Part shown: piece by piece, positions 38,386 to 47,271 of the stretch | Position numbering within the stretch: the stretch's first letter is position 1 | Layout: each line of letters begins with the position of its first letter | Source: Prochlorococcus marinus bv. HNLC1 | GTDB taxonomy: Bacteria; Cyanobacteriota; Cyanobacteriia; PCC-6307; Cyanobiaceae | Assembly: GCA_000218705.1 (NCBI GenBank) | Contig: GL947594.1 | Location: 459,837-518,257, forward strand | Length of the DNA: 58,421 nt | Direction: 5' to 3' | The notes under the pieces: model-generated | What the model saw: the letters and a program-made list of their open reading frames with translations, nothing else | Told to the model about the DNA's origin: nothing | The model's database searches: none | Translations under genes and position numbers: made by a program

Positions 38386-38505
38386 TTAAAAGGTCTTTGG
38401 ACCCTTAGGCTGTTCTTTTCCACTAGAAATACCAAAATCATTAGAACCAAACTTCATAAAAGCTAAGAAAGCCGCAAAAAAACCTATAACTGCGAATAGA
38501 TACAT
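38386..38505 (-). CDS. Tiny single-helix membrane protein (39 aa)
   Basis: MYLFAVIGFFAAFLAFMKFG followed by a polar GKEQPKGPKTF tail. Not recognised. Confidence 0.5.
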   Translation of the reverse strand: MYLFAVIGFFAAFLAFMKFGSNDFGISSGKEQPKGPKTF

Positions 38506-38757
38506 AATAAAAAAATAATATTTAAAGAGAATATATGTGTTTTAAAAATTTAACTAGTACAAAATTTACATAATTAATATTCTTTATTACTAAAAGCAGT
38601 AAAAATATTATTCCATAAAAGTTGGGTTTAATAAATAATTAAATTAATACAATACATATAAATTTAATCATGTAATTGATGTAATTAAGAATTGTATATA
38701 ATAAATTATTATTTGATTAAAATTCAAGAATAATATAAATAGAAGTAATTTAATTAA

Positions 38758-38964
38758 ATGAAATTTAAGCCATCTAGTGAGCAATTAGAGAAAATATTTA
38801 ATCCTGCTTACGAAGATATAATGGCTATATGCGATGAAATGGATTTTGAAACAAAATGTGGAAACGAATTTATAATAAAATTCCTAGAAGATATAGTAGA
38901 GGACTATAAGTTATTAGTTAAACAGCTCAGAGAAGAGGAAGAAAATGAAATAAAGAATGACTAA
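38758..38964 (+). CDS. Small acidic hypothetical protein (68 aa)
   Basis: A soluble, helical, acidic protein starting MKFKPSSEQLEKIFNPAYED with two cysteines (MAICDEM, TKCGNEF) and a Glu-rich end. Not recognised; balanced composition. Confidence 0.6.
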   Translation: MKFKPSSEQLEKIFNPAYEDIMAICDEMDFETKCGNEFIIKFLEDIVEDYKLLVKQLREEEENEIKND

Positions 38965-39117
38965 TTACATTAATATATCAAAATATAATTATTAGATTTT
39001 TGAAAAAGATACTAGAATTTAGGAATGAATTAAAGCATTATTTACTATTTTTGAAAAAATCTCTGACTATAATATTTACTTTATAAAAATTAATCAAAAT
39101 TATAAATCAAAATTAAA

Positions 39118-39402
39118 TTACTTAAAGAATTTAACTGTCTCTTCTAAATCTGCACATGGCTGAATATCAATATCCATAAAAACTCTCCAGGGTCTCCATT
39201 GTCTCCAAATAGTTTCTAAAGAATTAGCACTTACAACGGAATAACCTTTTCCATTTTGATGCATAAATATCCAAGAGTGAACTTCATATCCATCAGGTCT
39301 ATTTTGAGGACCACCTCCTTCATACCAGTCAACTAACATTTCACCACCTTTTTCCTGACTCTTCCCGTCATAAAATTTGTAGGAAATCAAATACCGCTGC
39401 AT
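39118..39402 (-). CDS. DUF3303-like small protein (94 aa)
   Basis: A soluble protein with MQRYLISYKFYDGKSQEKGG, then PDGYEVHSWIFMHQNGKGYS and WRQWRPWRVFMDIDIQP. Pattern and length recall the cyanobacterial DUF3303 dimeric alpha/beta-barrel-type proteins, but I cannot confirm the family by eye. Confidence 0.6.
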   Translation of the reverse strand: MQRYLISYKFYDGKSQEKGGEMLVDWYEGGGPQNRPDGYEVHSWIFMHQNGKGYSVVSANSLETIWRQWRPWRVFMDIDIQPCADLEETVKFFK

Positions 39403-39535
39403 AAAAGTCTATATAACTTAATACATATTAGATATTATTTATAAATTTACATAAATAAAAAAATATAAATATAGAAATAAACAAATAATTTATAGATATT
39501 TCAAAAAAGAAAACCTTTCAGAATTAATAAACAGT

Positions 39536-39682
39536 TTATTTTGAACCATTAAACATAGCCTTTTGATTAGTTAGCCAAAATAATAAAAAGATAAAAAAGG
39601 CTGAAACTCCAACTCCAACAAATGAACTAAAAAAGAATTTAGTAGAGATATCAGTTTCTGTAAAGGCGAAAAATAAATCCAT
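39536..39682 (-). CDS. Small single-helix membrane protein (48 aa)
   Basis: MDLFFAFTETDISTKFFFSS followed by one helix (FVGVGVSAFFIFLLFWL) and a short polar end. Not recognised. Confidence 0.5.
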   Translation of the reverse strand: MDLFFAFTETDISTKFFFSSFVGVGVSAFFIFLLFWLTNQKAMFNGSK

Positions 39683-39889
39683 GTCTATAAAATAAAAAAT
39701 AATTTACACCCTTTTAGATTTAATTTCTTGCCTTTTGATACCAATGTCATATTATTTTTTACCAAAAAATATAAAAAATATTAATTGTTAAATTCAGCAT
39801 TAGTTTCTATCAAATAGTTAAAAATTCAGTAATAAAAAATCCATTAAATATATAAATTACACTAAAATGGTCAAAACTAATATAAAAAA

Positions 39890-40027
39890 ATGCAAACGCA
39901 AGGTTCATCAGATTCTTTAAGAAAATCTATTCAAAATAATTTATATAAAATAATGTTAATATCAATAGCTGCTTCAGTAGTCATATTTTCCATTAACCAA
40001 CAAGGTTTCTTTTTTGGTATTCATTAA
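39890..40027 (+). CDS. Tiny single-helix membrane protein (45 aa)
   Basis: A polar, Ser/Gln-rich N-terminus (MQTQGSSDSLRKSIQNNLY) followed by the helix KIMLISIAASVVIFSI and a short QQGFFFGIH end. Not recognised. Confidence 0.5.
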   Translation: MQTQGSSDSLRKSIQNNLYKIMLISIAASVVIFSINQQGFFFGIH

Positions 40028-40096
40028 ATAAAAAATTTACTTTAGATAAAATTGAATTGTAAGTAAAATACTAATTTTAAAATTTTAACAAATCTT

Positions 40097-40450
40097 TTAT
40101 TGATACTTTTCAGATCTGCGTAGAGCTTTTACTGCCCCTTCATAATCGCAATTTAAAAGCTTTTCTTGACTCTTTTTTTTCAATAAATTAATAATTTCCA
40201 TCTTTTTTTTATCATCAATTTTCATTTTATGATCTTTAATTAAATCAAATTTCGAAGAGTATAATTTTGATAATTCTTCCTTATACTTATCCATAATTTC
40301 TTTATTAGATCTTAATTCTTCATTCATCAATGATTTAATCTCTAATTTATCTTCCAGAGATCCTTTGAAATTCTTTTCCTTATATTTTTTTTCGCTAGAT
40401 TTTATTAAGCTAATAATTTTTAATAGGATTTCATTCTGAGTATTTTCCAT
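40097..40450 (-). CDS. Coiled-coil hypothetical protein (117 aa)
   Basis: Almost wholly helical and charged, Lys/Glu-rich, with probable coiled coil over residues 10-90 and a C-terminal NCDYEGAVKALRRSEKY repeat-like motif (TPR-like half). Start overlaps the stop of the upstream 30-residue gene (TAATG). Confidence 0.6.
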   Translation of the reverse strand: MENTQNEILLKIISLIKSSEKKYKEKNFKGSLEDKLEIKSLMNEELRSNKEIMDKYKEELSKLYSSKFDLIKDHKMKIDDKKKMEIINLLKKKSQEKLLNCDYEGAVKALRRSEKYQ

Positions 40451-40542
40451 TATTTTTCTTTCCCTAAATATATAAGAAGTATAAAAGAGACTATGCTAAC
40501 TAATGCGATTAAATACCAACCAGATGAAGACGTACTTTCCAT
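40450..40542 (-). CDS. Tiny single-helix protein coupled to coiled-coil gene (30 aa)
   Basis: MESTSSSGWYLIALVSIVSF then ILLIYLGKEK. Its TAA shares a base with the next ATG (TAATG), indicating an operon with the 117-residue protein. Confidence 0.5.
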   Translation of the reverse strand: MESTSSSGWYLIALVSIVSFILLIYLGKEK

Positions 40543-40631
40543 AAAACAGTAAAAATTTCCTTATTTAAGATTATTGAATGATAAAAATTTCATTTCTGAA
40601 TTAATTATTTTTAGAGTTTTTTGAGAAAAAA

Positions 40632-40724
40632 TCATAAAATCCCTGATACAGTAAGCATCTGCTTAATTACAAATAAAACTCCAATAAGTATTGTAAGTCT
40701 GCTTAGGAAATAAAGATTGATCAT
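40632..40724 (-). CDS. Tiny hydrophobic protein (30 aa)
   Basis: MINLYFLSRLTILIGVLFVI then KQMLTVSGIL. One membrane helix; short, so moderate doubt. Confidence 0.4.
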   Translation of the reverse strand: MINLYFLSRLTILIGVLFVIKQMLTVSGIL

Positions 40725-40810
40725 AATTTATTTATAACAATATAAGGTACTCTTTGTACTAGTCTTGGATATAAAAATCATTTAACTTGCTTATATAAAT
40801 TTTAAAACCT

Positions 40811-40930
40811 ATGACTAATAACTTAAGTGATGAGATAAAAAAAGAAGAGAAGACTTTTAATTTACTATTAATAGCTGTCTTAACTCCTATAATCGCTGGA
40901 TTTGTTGTTATTTCTATTTACATCTTCTAA
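40811..40930 (+). CDS. Tiny single-helix membrane protein (39 aa)
   Basis: A charged start (MTNNLSDEIKKEEKTFN) then one helix (LLLIAVLTPIIAGFVVISIY). Convergent with, and possibly overlapping, a minus-strand small ORF. Confidence 0.45.
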   Translation: MTNNLSDEIKKEEKTFNLLLIAVLTPIIAGFVVISIYIF

Positions 40931-41038
40931 AGCTCTTCTTCCCTCTTTTAAAGTTGATTTTATAAACCAAAAAGAAATTATCAGAATAATAATTCCTAAT
41001 ACAAATATAGATAACTGACTTGTATTCTCTAAATTAAT
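40931..41038 (-). CDS. Possible small membrane ORF with non-standard start
   Basis: Minus-strand frame with a good helix (QLSIFVLGIIILIISFWFIK) followed by STLKEGRRALEDVNRNN. It has no ATG/GTG/TTG before a stop; only ATT or ATA codons precede it. The frame continues past 40931 into the opposite-strand gene. Could be real with an ATT start, or a broken gene. Confidence 0.3.
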
Positions 41039-41044
41039 AATTAT

Positions 41045-41248
41045 TTACCTTGCTAAAGAGATATACCATTGTCCTATTAATAAAAGCATTATGGTCATTA
41101 CAAGCGGGAAGGCAGGATATTTTGTTTGAAAATTTGCAGGTGGCCATGGACTCCAAGAAATCATTCTCTCTGAACCAAGTTTTTTTTCTTTAATATAAAT
41201 CTTTGAATTTTTTTTACTTACTTCTTCTTTAGCGAATCCTTTTGCCAT
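41045..41248 (-). CDS. Small single-helix protein (67 aa)
   Basis: A basic N-terminal half, then SERMISWSPWPPANFQTKYP and a C-terminal helix (AFPLVMTIMLLLIGQWYISL). The Trp/Pro-rich segment before the helix suggests a membrane-edge contact. Not recognised. Confidence 0.6.
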   Translation of the reverse strand: MAKGFAKEEVSKKNSKIYIKEKKLGSERMISWSPWPPANFQTKYPAFPLVMTIMLLLIGQWYISLAR

Positions 41249-41382
41249 ACTAATTATAAAATTATCTAAAATTATAACTAAGATTTTTAAAATATTAAAT
41301 AGCTGTAAAAGATATAATTTAATCTAAATTTTGTAAGGAAGTAAATAAATGAAATTATAAAATTCCAAATTAAAAATATTAT

Positions 41383-41682
41383 TTAACCAATAACAAGTCC
41401 TTTTTTTAGTAATTTGTCAAATATTTCAGCACCCCTAGTTTTACCATTTGAAGGTTTTTTATGTCTATCAATAACCTCTGCAAGACAAGTTATCCAATAA
41501 GTGCCTTTTTTTAACTCTAGTCCTTTGCAAATATGAGTTGGCGCTGATTTCAAACAACCAAGATCATTTGTAATACTCAAATTTGTAAGTTGTGTATCTA
41601 ATTCTAAAATCAGAAGTTCTACCTCTTGATTACTAAGAGTTGTACCAAAGGAATATGATTCAATTAAAAGTTGATAATTCAT
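41383..41682 (-). CDS. Hypothetical soluble protein (99 aa)
   Basis: Begins MNYQLLIESYSFGTTLSNQE with CLKSAPTHICKGLELKKGTY and a basic C-terminal half. Its ATG overlaps the stop of an upstream coiled-coil gene (ATGA), so the two form a pair. Not recognised. Confidence 0.6.
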   Translation of the reverse strand: MNYQLLIESYSFGTTLSNQEVELLILELDTQLTNLSITNDLGCLKSAPTHICKGLELKKGTYWITCLAEVIDRHKKPSNGKTRGAEIFDKLLKKGLVIG

Positions 41683-41828
41683 TTTTTCTTCCTTAATTGA
41701 AACTGAAGCGCTTCTTTCAAATGTTTTACTTCTCTTTCAAGAACCTGAACTTTTTTTTCTAAATTTTTACAGTTAACTTCCCTCTCAAGCAAAATTATCC
41801 TATTTTCTAAATCTTCGTATTTAGTCAT
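41679..41828 (-). CDS. Small coiled-coil protein (49 aa)
   Basis: MTKYEDLENRIILLEREVNC followed by leucine heptads (LEKKVQVLEREVKHLKEALQ). It reads as a short parallel coiled coil, translationally coupled (ATGA) to the 99-residue protein, which it may bind. Confidence 0.6.
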   Translation of the reverse strand: MTKYEDLENRIILLEREVNCKNLEKKVQVLEREVKHLKEALQFQLRKKK

Positions 41829-41912
41829 AAACATAAATATATTTGTTTTGAATTTTAAGGTAATAATTAATAGGTTTCAAAATTACATATTAATAATATT
41901 TAATTTTATTCT

Positions 41913-42065
41913 TTATTCATTTTTGGAACCAAGAAATTCTCTCAATAAATTTTTAAATTTTTCAATAGGTTCTTCAATAAAATCTGGCTTTGGTAAAACT
42001 GCTAAGAATAACCAAAGTGATGCGATACTAAAAATCATACCGACATAAAGAAAACCATAAATCAT
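41913..42065 (-). CDS. Small single-helix membrane protein (50 aa)
   Basis: MIYGFLYVGMIFSIASLWLF then LAVLPKPDFIEEPIEKFKNL and a polar end: one helix and an amphipathic tail. It is a better gene than the antisense plus-strand frame. Confidence 0.55.
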   Translation of the reverse strand: MIYGFLYVGMIFSIASLWLFLAVLPKPDFIEEPIEKFKNLLREFLGSKNE

Positions 42066-42274
42066 TCTTAAACGATTTAAATATCTAGTATTAATTTAAC
42101 GCGAATTCTAACTTTAAACATTATTAATAAAAATAGTTCTTTTAAATTAATAATGATGAATAGATTTAAATAAAATAAAAAATTATAAAAATAAATAATC
42201 GAATTTTATTTATAAGCTTATTTACTGGTTATAAAATTAAATAATTACTATTGAGGATTTTCTACTAAAATCTC

Positions 42275-43435
42275 TTATTTACTATAAGATGATTTCCAAA
42301 CATATAGACCTCTTCTTACTTTTGAATCAACAGCAATGCAATTACAAGAAACATTCCAAAGTGCTTTATAAATAGGCTCTGGATTATATAAATAAATTTT
42401 TGGGAAAGCTTTTTTAATCGCTTTTGTTGCTTCCTTCGCATGGTAATGAGGAATATTTGAATAGATATGATGAATTACATGACTAGAACCGATATTATGA
42501 TGAAGAAAATTTATGATTTGACCATAAGGTCTATCAATGGTTAAAAAGGCACCCCTTATAAAAGTGAATTCAGAATTGGAAAGATGAGGTACATCTGTTT
42601 CAGTGTGGTGAAGCCAAGTATAAATAACTAACCAACAATTAACAATAAGTAATGGGCCGAAATAAAAAGCAATTAATGGAACTATTCCAAATATGGACGA
42701 TAATTTTATCAAGATTATAAGAGTTATAACAACTCCAATATCAGAGAGCCAAACCTTTTTAGACCATTTAGATAACCATAATTTATTAGAAAATGGTTTT
42801 TTAGGCCAAAAGTGATTAGAAGTCCCATACTCTATACCACCTGTACTCCCAGTTAATAAATAAGCAGGCCACCCAAATATCAAATGAAGTATTAATTGCA
42901 TTATTCCATATTTAGTTTTTCCAAGAGATTTAGATATATTTATCTCATTTCTTCCTCCTTTTTTTTCCCTTACACCATCACCATCAATAACAATTGGAAC
43001 ATGTGTTTCCCCTTTTGTAATGTTATTAGTAAATCTATGATGCACTGCGTGAGAACGCTGCCAAGAGAAATATGGAACGAGCAATAATGAGTGGAGAGTA
43101 TATCCTACAAATGTCTCCAAGTTTTTATTTTTCGAGAATGCACCATGCCCACATTCATGTGCAAGTACCCAAAATCCCATCGCTGTTGTACCTGATAAAA
43201 CAGAATACAAGACCCATATAGGTATCATCTTTGACGAAAAAGGGATTAAGAAGCCTAACGCAAGTACAATAATTTGTATCGTCAATGACTGTAGAAGATA
43301 TTTTAGAGAAGTTCTCGTTTTAATTGAGAAACAATGCTTTGGCAAGATATTTTTAATCTCATTAAGAGTAGGAATATCTCTGGAATCTATCTTAAGAGCT
43401 TTACCTTTTAGACCAGAGTACTTAATATTTTTCAA
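42275..43435 (-). CDS. Membrane fatty-acid desaturase
   Basis: A 386-residue di-iron desaturase introducing double bonds into membrane-lipid acyl chains. The three histidine boxes are present: AHECGHGAF (His93-His97), RSHAVHH (His129-133) and HVIHHIYSNIPHYHA near residue 325. Two pairs of membrane helices surround them. HECGH resembles delta-12/omega-3-type rather than delta-9 enzymes, but I cannot fix the position of action. Transcribed alone. Confidence 0.9.
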   Translation of the reverse strand: MKNIKYSGLKGKALKIDSRDIPTLNEIKNILPKHCFSIKTRTSLKYLLQSLTIQIIVLALGFLIPFSSKMIPIWVLYSVLSGTTAMGFWVLAHECGHGAFSKNKNLETFVGYTLHSLLLVPYFSWQRSHAVHHRFTNNITKGETHVPIVIDGDGVREKKGGRNEINISKSLGKTKYGIMQLILHLIFGWPAYLLTGSTGGIEYGTSNHFWPKKPFSNKLWLSKWSKKVWLSDIGVVITLIILIKLSSIFGIVPLIAFYFGPLLIVNCWLVIYTWLHHTETDVPHLSNSEFTFIRGAFLTIDRPYGQIINFLHHNIGSSHVIHHIYSNIPHYHAKEATKAIKKAFPKIYLYNPEPIYKALWNVSCNCIAVDSKVRRGLYVWKSSYSK

Positions 43436-43854
43436 ATATCCATTTGTAAATTTGACTATAAATAATTTTATATTTATAACATTATTTTTACTAACTTTAA
43501 TCTAACTTCACAAGTACTTTTTTTAAATAAATATGTATATATTAATAATTTTCTTTTGAGGTAATTGCTCAAGAAATGTATTAATGCAGTTACAACGATT
43601 GATATAAGGTTACTTTTAAGGACTAATACTATATTGAAAAAATTTCATATATTCAGATTATAAGATTGTTTAAAAAATAATTTATTTCTATTTTTATAAT
43701 TACAACTTCATCAATATTATTAATAAAATGATTTTTGAATAAAAATGGATCGAAAATTAACATTTTATTGAAATCAAAATTTAATCTTTGTATTAATTAC
43801 TCATTTGTTCCTTATAGAAATTTGTTAATTATGTATTAGCAAATTATTGATAAA
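43436..43854. other. Long A/T-rich gap, 419 nt
   Basis: Between the divergent desaturase and a tiny ORF. No frame over 25 codons with protein-like composition, no terminator and no repeat noticed. Confidence 0.4.
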
Positions 43855-43974
43855 ATGTCTTTAGATTTTTTTATTATCCCAATAAGCATTCTAATAATCT
43901 TTACTTTCTTAATTTTTAGCTCTAATAAAGAGAGAAAAAGATCATTAATCAAAAAGAAATATATCAGAGACTAA
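43855..43974 (+). CDS. Tiny single-helix membrane protein (39 aa)
   Basis: MSLDFFIIPISILIIFTFLI then a strongly basic tail (SNKERKRSLIKKKYIRD). Typical single-helix, C-in peptide. Confidence 0.5.
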   Translation: MSLDFFIIPISILIIFTFLIFSSNKERKRSLIKKKYIRD

Positions 43975-44026
43975 AAAAACAAATTAAATATGCCAAATTA
44001 ATTAGCCTGTAAACAATAATATATAT

Positions 44027-44067
44027 AAAAAAACCCTAAGAGAAATATTAAAAAATTTTCTCTAGGG
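44027..44067 (-). terminator. Terminator of the 52-aa gene
   Basis: CCCTAAGAGAAA pairs with TTTCTCTAGGG (one bulged A). In minus orientation the stem is followed by seven T. It lies 28 nt after the stop of the gene at 44095-44253. Confidence 0.75.
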
Positions 44068-44094
44068 ATTTTGAATGATTCTGAAAGATTTTAA

Positions 44095-44253
44095 TTAATT
44101 TGATGAAACTTGTTTCTTTGCGTCTTTAAGTCTTTCTAAATAAACTGATCGTCTATATGGAGTAACTTCACCATTTTTAGTGGCTAGTAACTTTGCTTGA
44201 TGCAATCGCGCATCTTTTTTAATTTTTTCTCTAATTTGAACAAGGTTATTCAT
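44095..44253 (-). CDS. Small basic hypothetical protein (52 aa)
   Basis: MNNLVQIREKIKKDARLHQA then KLLATKNGEVTPYRRSVYLE and a basic end. Soluble, helical, good composition. The leader (44254-44330) is GC-richer and can fold TGGAAAT...ATTTCCA, suggesting post-transcriptional control. Confidence 0.6.
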   Translation of the reverse strand: MNNLVQIREKIKKDARLHQAKLLATKNGEVTPYRRSVYLERLKDAKKQVSSN

Positions 44254-44466
44254 GAATTTATGAAGTATATGGAAATCCCGTTCCCTATTTCCATTTCATG
44301 CGTCCAAGATAACTAGGATGAACGTAATATAAAGATAACATTGATTCGATTAGATTGTGAGAGTAAAAATTACTAATATTCAAGATATAACAAACGTTTG
44401 GGGTTTAAATTTAATTACGTCTTAATTTTTTACTGATTATTTTTATTATTTAAAATAGTTTAAAAA

Positions 44467-44481
44467 GTATAGTGACTATAC
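44467..44481 (+). promoter_or_regulatory. Perfect palindrome upstream of amt, possible NtcA site
   Basis: GTATAGTGACTATAC is a perfect 15-bp inverted repeat (central G). It reads GTA-N9-TAC, one base longer than the NtcA consensus, 44 nt before the amt start. Regulation of amt by NtcA is expected biologically, but the spacing is off, so another dimeric regulator is possible. Confidence 0.45.
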
Positions 44482-44524
44482 TTTAATTTTTTGTTATGAA
44501 TGTATTTAGTTATACATTTTTCTA

Positions 44525-45844
44525 TTGAGTAATCGAATTAAGAAATTTGGAATAGCATTATTAGCTGTTCCTGCTATACAACTAATTGCTTATTTAGCTT
44601 TACCTGCCCATGCTGGAGAAAAGATTCTTTCAGACGCAGATAATAATTTAATTTTAACTTCCTCTGCACTAGTACTTTTAATGACTCCAGGGTTAGCATT
44701 TTTTTATGGAGGATTTACGCAAGCAAAAAATGTTTTAAATACTATGATCATGAGTTTCGTCATGATGGGTATTGCTACGATTGTATGGTTAATATTTGGA
44801 TTTAGTTTGTCATTCTCAGACGGGGGTTCTTTGAATGCATTTATTGGTAATCCATTTACTTATTCTTTCTTTGAAAATATCCCAGAAGTTTGGGATGGAT
44901 TACAAATTCCAGGCCTTAGCTTTGCACTATTTCAAGGAATGTTTGCAATTATAACTCCAGCTTTAATTTCAGGTGCATTGGTTGAAAGAATTAGTTTTAG
45001 ATTTTGGTGCTTTTTTACACCAATATGGCTTTTGATAGTTTATGCACCTTTAGCTCATATGGTTTGGGGAGGTGGATTATTAGGAAAAGATTTAGATTTT
45101 GCTGGGGGAACAGTTGTTCATATTAGTTCAGGTGTCTCTGCTCTTGTACTTGCAAGCTTAATTGGTTCTAGAAGTAATTATCCTAAAGGTGTTAAACCTC
45201 CTCATAATATTACGCAAATTTTATTAGGTACGGGTTTACTTTGGTTTGGATGGTTTGGCTTTAATGGTGGTAGTCAACTAGCAGTTGGCGGTGCAGAATT
45301 ACCTTTTACCACTACACATATTTCTGCTGCTGCTGGATTAATAGCCTGGGGCTTTATTGAATATATAAATGAGGGTAAATCAACTTCAGTCGGAATGGCA
45401 ACAGGAGCTGTTTCAGGATTGGTGGGGGTAACTCCTGCGGCAGGTTTCGTTAATCCCGCTAGTGGAATGATAATTGGACTCATTACATCTGTACTTTGTT
45501 ATTATTCAATAAAATTAAAAAATAAATTACAATTTGATGATTCTCTAGATACATTTGCAGTTCATGGTGTTGGTGGAACTGTTGGAGCTCTTCTTACCGG
45601 TATTTTTGCACAATATGATTTAATTTCTTCTCATCCAGCAGGACAAGTTTTATTAGAGAAAGGAAGAATTGGATTAGTATTAGGACAATTTCAAGCCGTA
45701 ATTATCGCGTACAGTATTTCCGCTATAGGTACTTTCTTGATAGCATTAATACTTAAAAAAGGAGGAATTCAATTTAGAGTTTCAAAGGAAGAAGAAGAAA
45801 AAGGTCTTGATTTTACCGAACATGGAGAAAAATCCTACATTTAA
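44525..45844 (+). CDS. amt: Ammonium transporter
   Basis: A 439-residue Amt/Mep channel. An N-terminal signal-like helix (FGIALLAVPAIQLIAYLALP) is followed by about 11 helices. Motifs include LMTPGLAFFYGGFTQAKNVL, the DFAGGTVVHISSG block with a pore His, LGTGLLWFGWFGFNGGSQLA and DTFAVHGVGGTVGALLTGIF with the second pore His. The only suitable start is TTG at 44525. It imports ammonium and would recapture ammonia lost from urease. Confidence 0.96.
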   Translation: MSNRIKKFGIALLAVPAIQLIAYLALPAHAGEKILSDADNNLILTSSALVLLMTPGLAFFYGGFTQAKNVLNTMIMSFVMMGIATIVWLIFGFSLSFSDGGSLNAFIGNPFTYSFFENIPEVWDGLQIPGLSFALFQGMFAIITPALISGALVERISFRFWCFFTPIWLLIVYAPLAHMVWGGGLLGKDLDFAGGTVVHISSGVSALVLASLIGSRSNYPKGVKPPHNITQILLGTGLLWFGWFGFNGGSQLAVGGAELPFTTTHISAAAGLIAWGFIEYINEGKSTSVGMATGAVSGLVGVTPAAGFVNPASGMIIGLITSVLCYYSIKLKNKLQFDDSLDTFAVHGVGGTVGALLTGIFAQYDLISSHPAGQVLLEKGRIGLVLGQFQAVIIAYSISAIGTFLIALILKKGGIQFRVSKEEEEKGLDFTEHGEKSYI

Positions 45845-45950
45845 AAAAAATAGTTAACTATAAATCCTAAGAATTAAAATATTATTGATACCAAATAAGC
45901 TAATTAATTAGAATATTTAAATAAGTTTTTTTAAATTATAAACATTAAAA

Positions 45951-45996
45951 AAACTAAGCTTGAATATGTATATCTACATTTCAAGTTTAGTTTTTT
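45951..45996. terminator. Bidirectional terminator between amt and hli
   Basis: AAACTAAGCTTGAA pairs with TTCAAGTTTAGTTT (one G-T) around a 15-nt loop. A-run on one side and T-run on the other let it end transcription from amt (plus) and from the hli pair (minus). Confidence 0.75.
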
Positions 45997-46040
45997 AAGT
46001 GCTTAAATTTAACACTATAAATTTTTAAATTAAATATATA

Positions 46041-46250
46041 TTAAAAAATTCCTGGAATAATTTGACCTGTTGAAACATAAGCTCCTAGTAAAGCAATAAA
46101 ACCAATCATTGCCCAACGTCCATTAACTTTCTCAGCATTTTGAGGGTAACCTTCGTATGAAACTGACTCATCAATGTAAGGACGAGTTTCTGAAGGGAAC
46201 ATATTTTGTCTTCCGCCAGATTCTGTTGTTGTATTAGAGGAATTTGTCAT
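46041..46250 (-). CDS. hli: High-light-inducible protein, 69 aa
   Basis: A long N-terminal polar region (MTNSSNTTTESGGRQNMFPS ... YEGYPQ) precedes the Hlip core AEKVNGRWAMIGFIALLGAY and TGQIIPGIF. The ExxNGR chlorophyll-binding motif is intact. I place the start at 46250, where ATG overlaps the stop of the upstream 35-residue hli (TAATG). Confidence 0.93.
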   Translation of the reverse strand: MTNSSNTTTESGGRQNMFPSETRPYIDESVSYEGYPQNAEKVNGRWAMIGFIALLGAYVSTGQIIPGIF

Positions 46251-46357
46251 TAAAACCATCCAGGTATGATTTGGCCAGTAGTTACATAAGCACCAACTGC
46301 TGCTACGAAACCGAGCATTGCTGCCCATCCGTTAAATCTTTCTGCTTCAGGAGTCAT
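46250..46357 (-). CDS. hli: High-light-inducible protein, 35 aa
   Basis: Minimal Hlip: MTPEAERFNGWAAMLGFVAA then VGAYVTTGQIIPGWF. The Arg of ExxNGR is replaced by Trp (ERFNGW), a known variant form. It differs from the copy at 54369-54476 at only a few residues and also shares its promoter. Confidence 0.93.
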   Translation of the reverse strand: MTPEAERFNGWAAMLGFVAAVGAYVTTGQIIPGWF

Positions 46358-46379
46358 AATAATAATTTAATTATTAATT

Positions 46380-46408
46380 AATATAACACGAATATTAATT
46401 TATGTAAA
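46380..46408 (-). promoter_or_regulatory. Promoter of hli pair
   Basis: Minus strand TTTACA, 17-nt spacer, TATATT, ending 23 nt before the ATG. Spacer and flanks match the promoter of the hli trio (54501-54529) almost base for base. Confidence 0.65.
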
Positions 46409-46695
46409 CAATCTTGCCTAAATTAATTACATATCCCTTATGTGTAACGTTTTTAGCGCATATTATGTATCACCAGTTAATCTATTTTTGGTGAGATAAT
46501 GTAAAAATTATTTGCTCTAAGAATTTTTTATAAGATGAAATAAAATAAAATTTACTAAAAGCTTTATATTTTATTAGCATTTTAAAAATTTACTGATGAA
46601 GTTTTTTAATAATCCAAAACTGATTAATTTAATCTAATTAAATATCCCTTAAGTAATTTGTTAAATCTCTCTTATCATTTCTTTTAATCAAAAAC

Positions 46696-46791
46696 TTAGT
46701 TGAAAAATAACTTTGCACTTAGTATTAGTTGAGGAGTAACAAACAAAAAGACTGCAATTGAAATAGCGAGATTTAACGTATTATTTTTCAT
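46696..46791 (-). CDS. Tiny hydrophobic protein (31 aa)
   Basis: MKNNTLNLAISIAVFLFVTP then QLILSAKLFFN: one helix. Very short, so coding is uncertain. Confidence 0.4.
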   Translation of the reverse strand: MKNNTLNLAISIAVFLFVTPQLILSAKLFFN

Positions 46792-47100
46792 TTATATACA
46801 TTAACTATCAACAGTTGGTGATTAATGCAATATTTATTACATTTATGCAAATAAAATATATCTTTTTTGAATAAAAATCATTTGCTTTATTCTCTTTGGA
46901 TAATTTAAAGAGAAATTAATATAAAAGTTATTTTTTAATATTTCACTTGATTATGCATAAAGTATTTATGCTCTAGAAAATTTGAATAATTTGTCATAGG
47001 TTTATTACATATTTAGATTCAGAAGTATCGATTATGAGTATTGAAAAAAAGCTATTAAACAAAATATGACTTAAAAATGAAAAACGAGTAAGGTTAAATC
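46792..47100. other. Intergenic region upstream of twin-cysteine gene
   Basis: 309 nt, A/T-rich. A GAGTAAGGTT stretch before the ATG at 47101 supplies a weak ribosome-binding site. No repeat or terminator seen. Confidence 0.35.
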
Positions 47101-47271
47101 ATGAAAATATTCAAAGATAAACACTTTAAATATGAAATGCAATCACTAGATGCTTATTATGAATGTATCTTAAGTTGCGAAATAAATCCTTGTAGTAGTT
47201 CATGGCAAGGAGTTGAAGAAGATTGTGAAACTAAATGCCTTAATCAACACTTAAAATCTTATTTTATGTAG
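47101..47271 (+). CDS. Small twin-CX3C protein (56 aa), copy 1
   Basis: After a basic N-terminus, the core reads DAYYECILSCEINP, a Ser-rich loop, EEDCETKCLNQHL. Two CX3C pairs (Cys22/26 and Cys42/46) are separated by 15 residues. Two more copies lie at 49898-50059 (minus) and 54728-54883 (plus). The spacing suggests a disulfide-pinned helical hairpin. No signal peptide. Function unknown. Confidence 0.65.
   Translation: MKIFKDKHFKYEMQSLDAYYECILSCEINPCSSSWQGVEEDCETKCLNQHLKSYFM

Noticed and set aside
41848..42048. 66-codon plus-strand frame
   Set aside because: Antisense to a better small gene (41913-42065) with a clear helix and tail.
46251..46328. N-terminal extension of the 69-aa hli gene
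   Set aside because: The extension reads out of frame through the upstream hli gene; the ATG at 46250 gives a normal Hlip.
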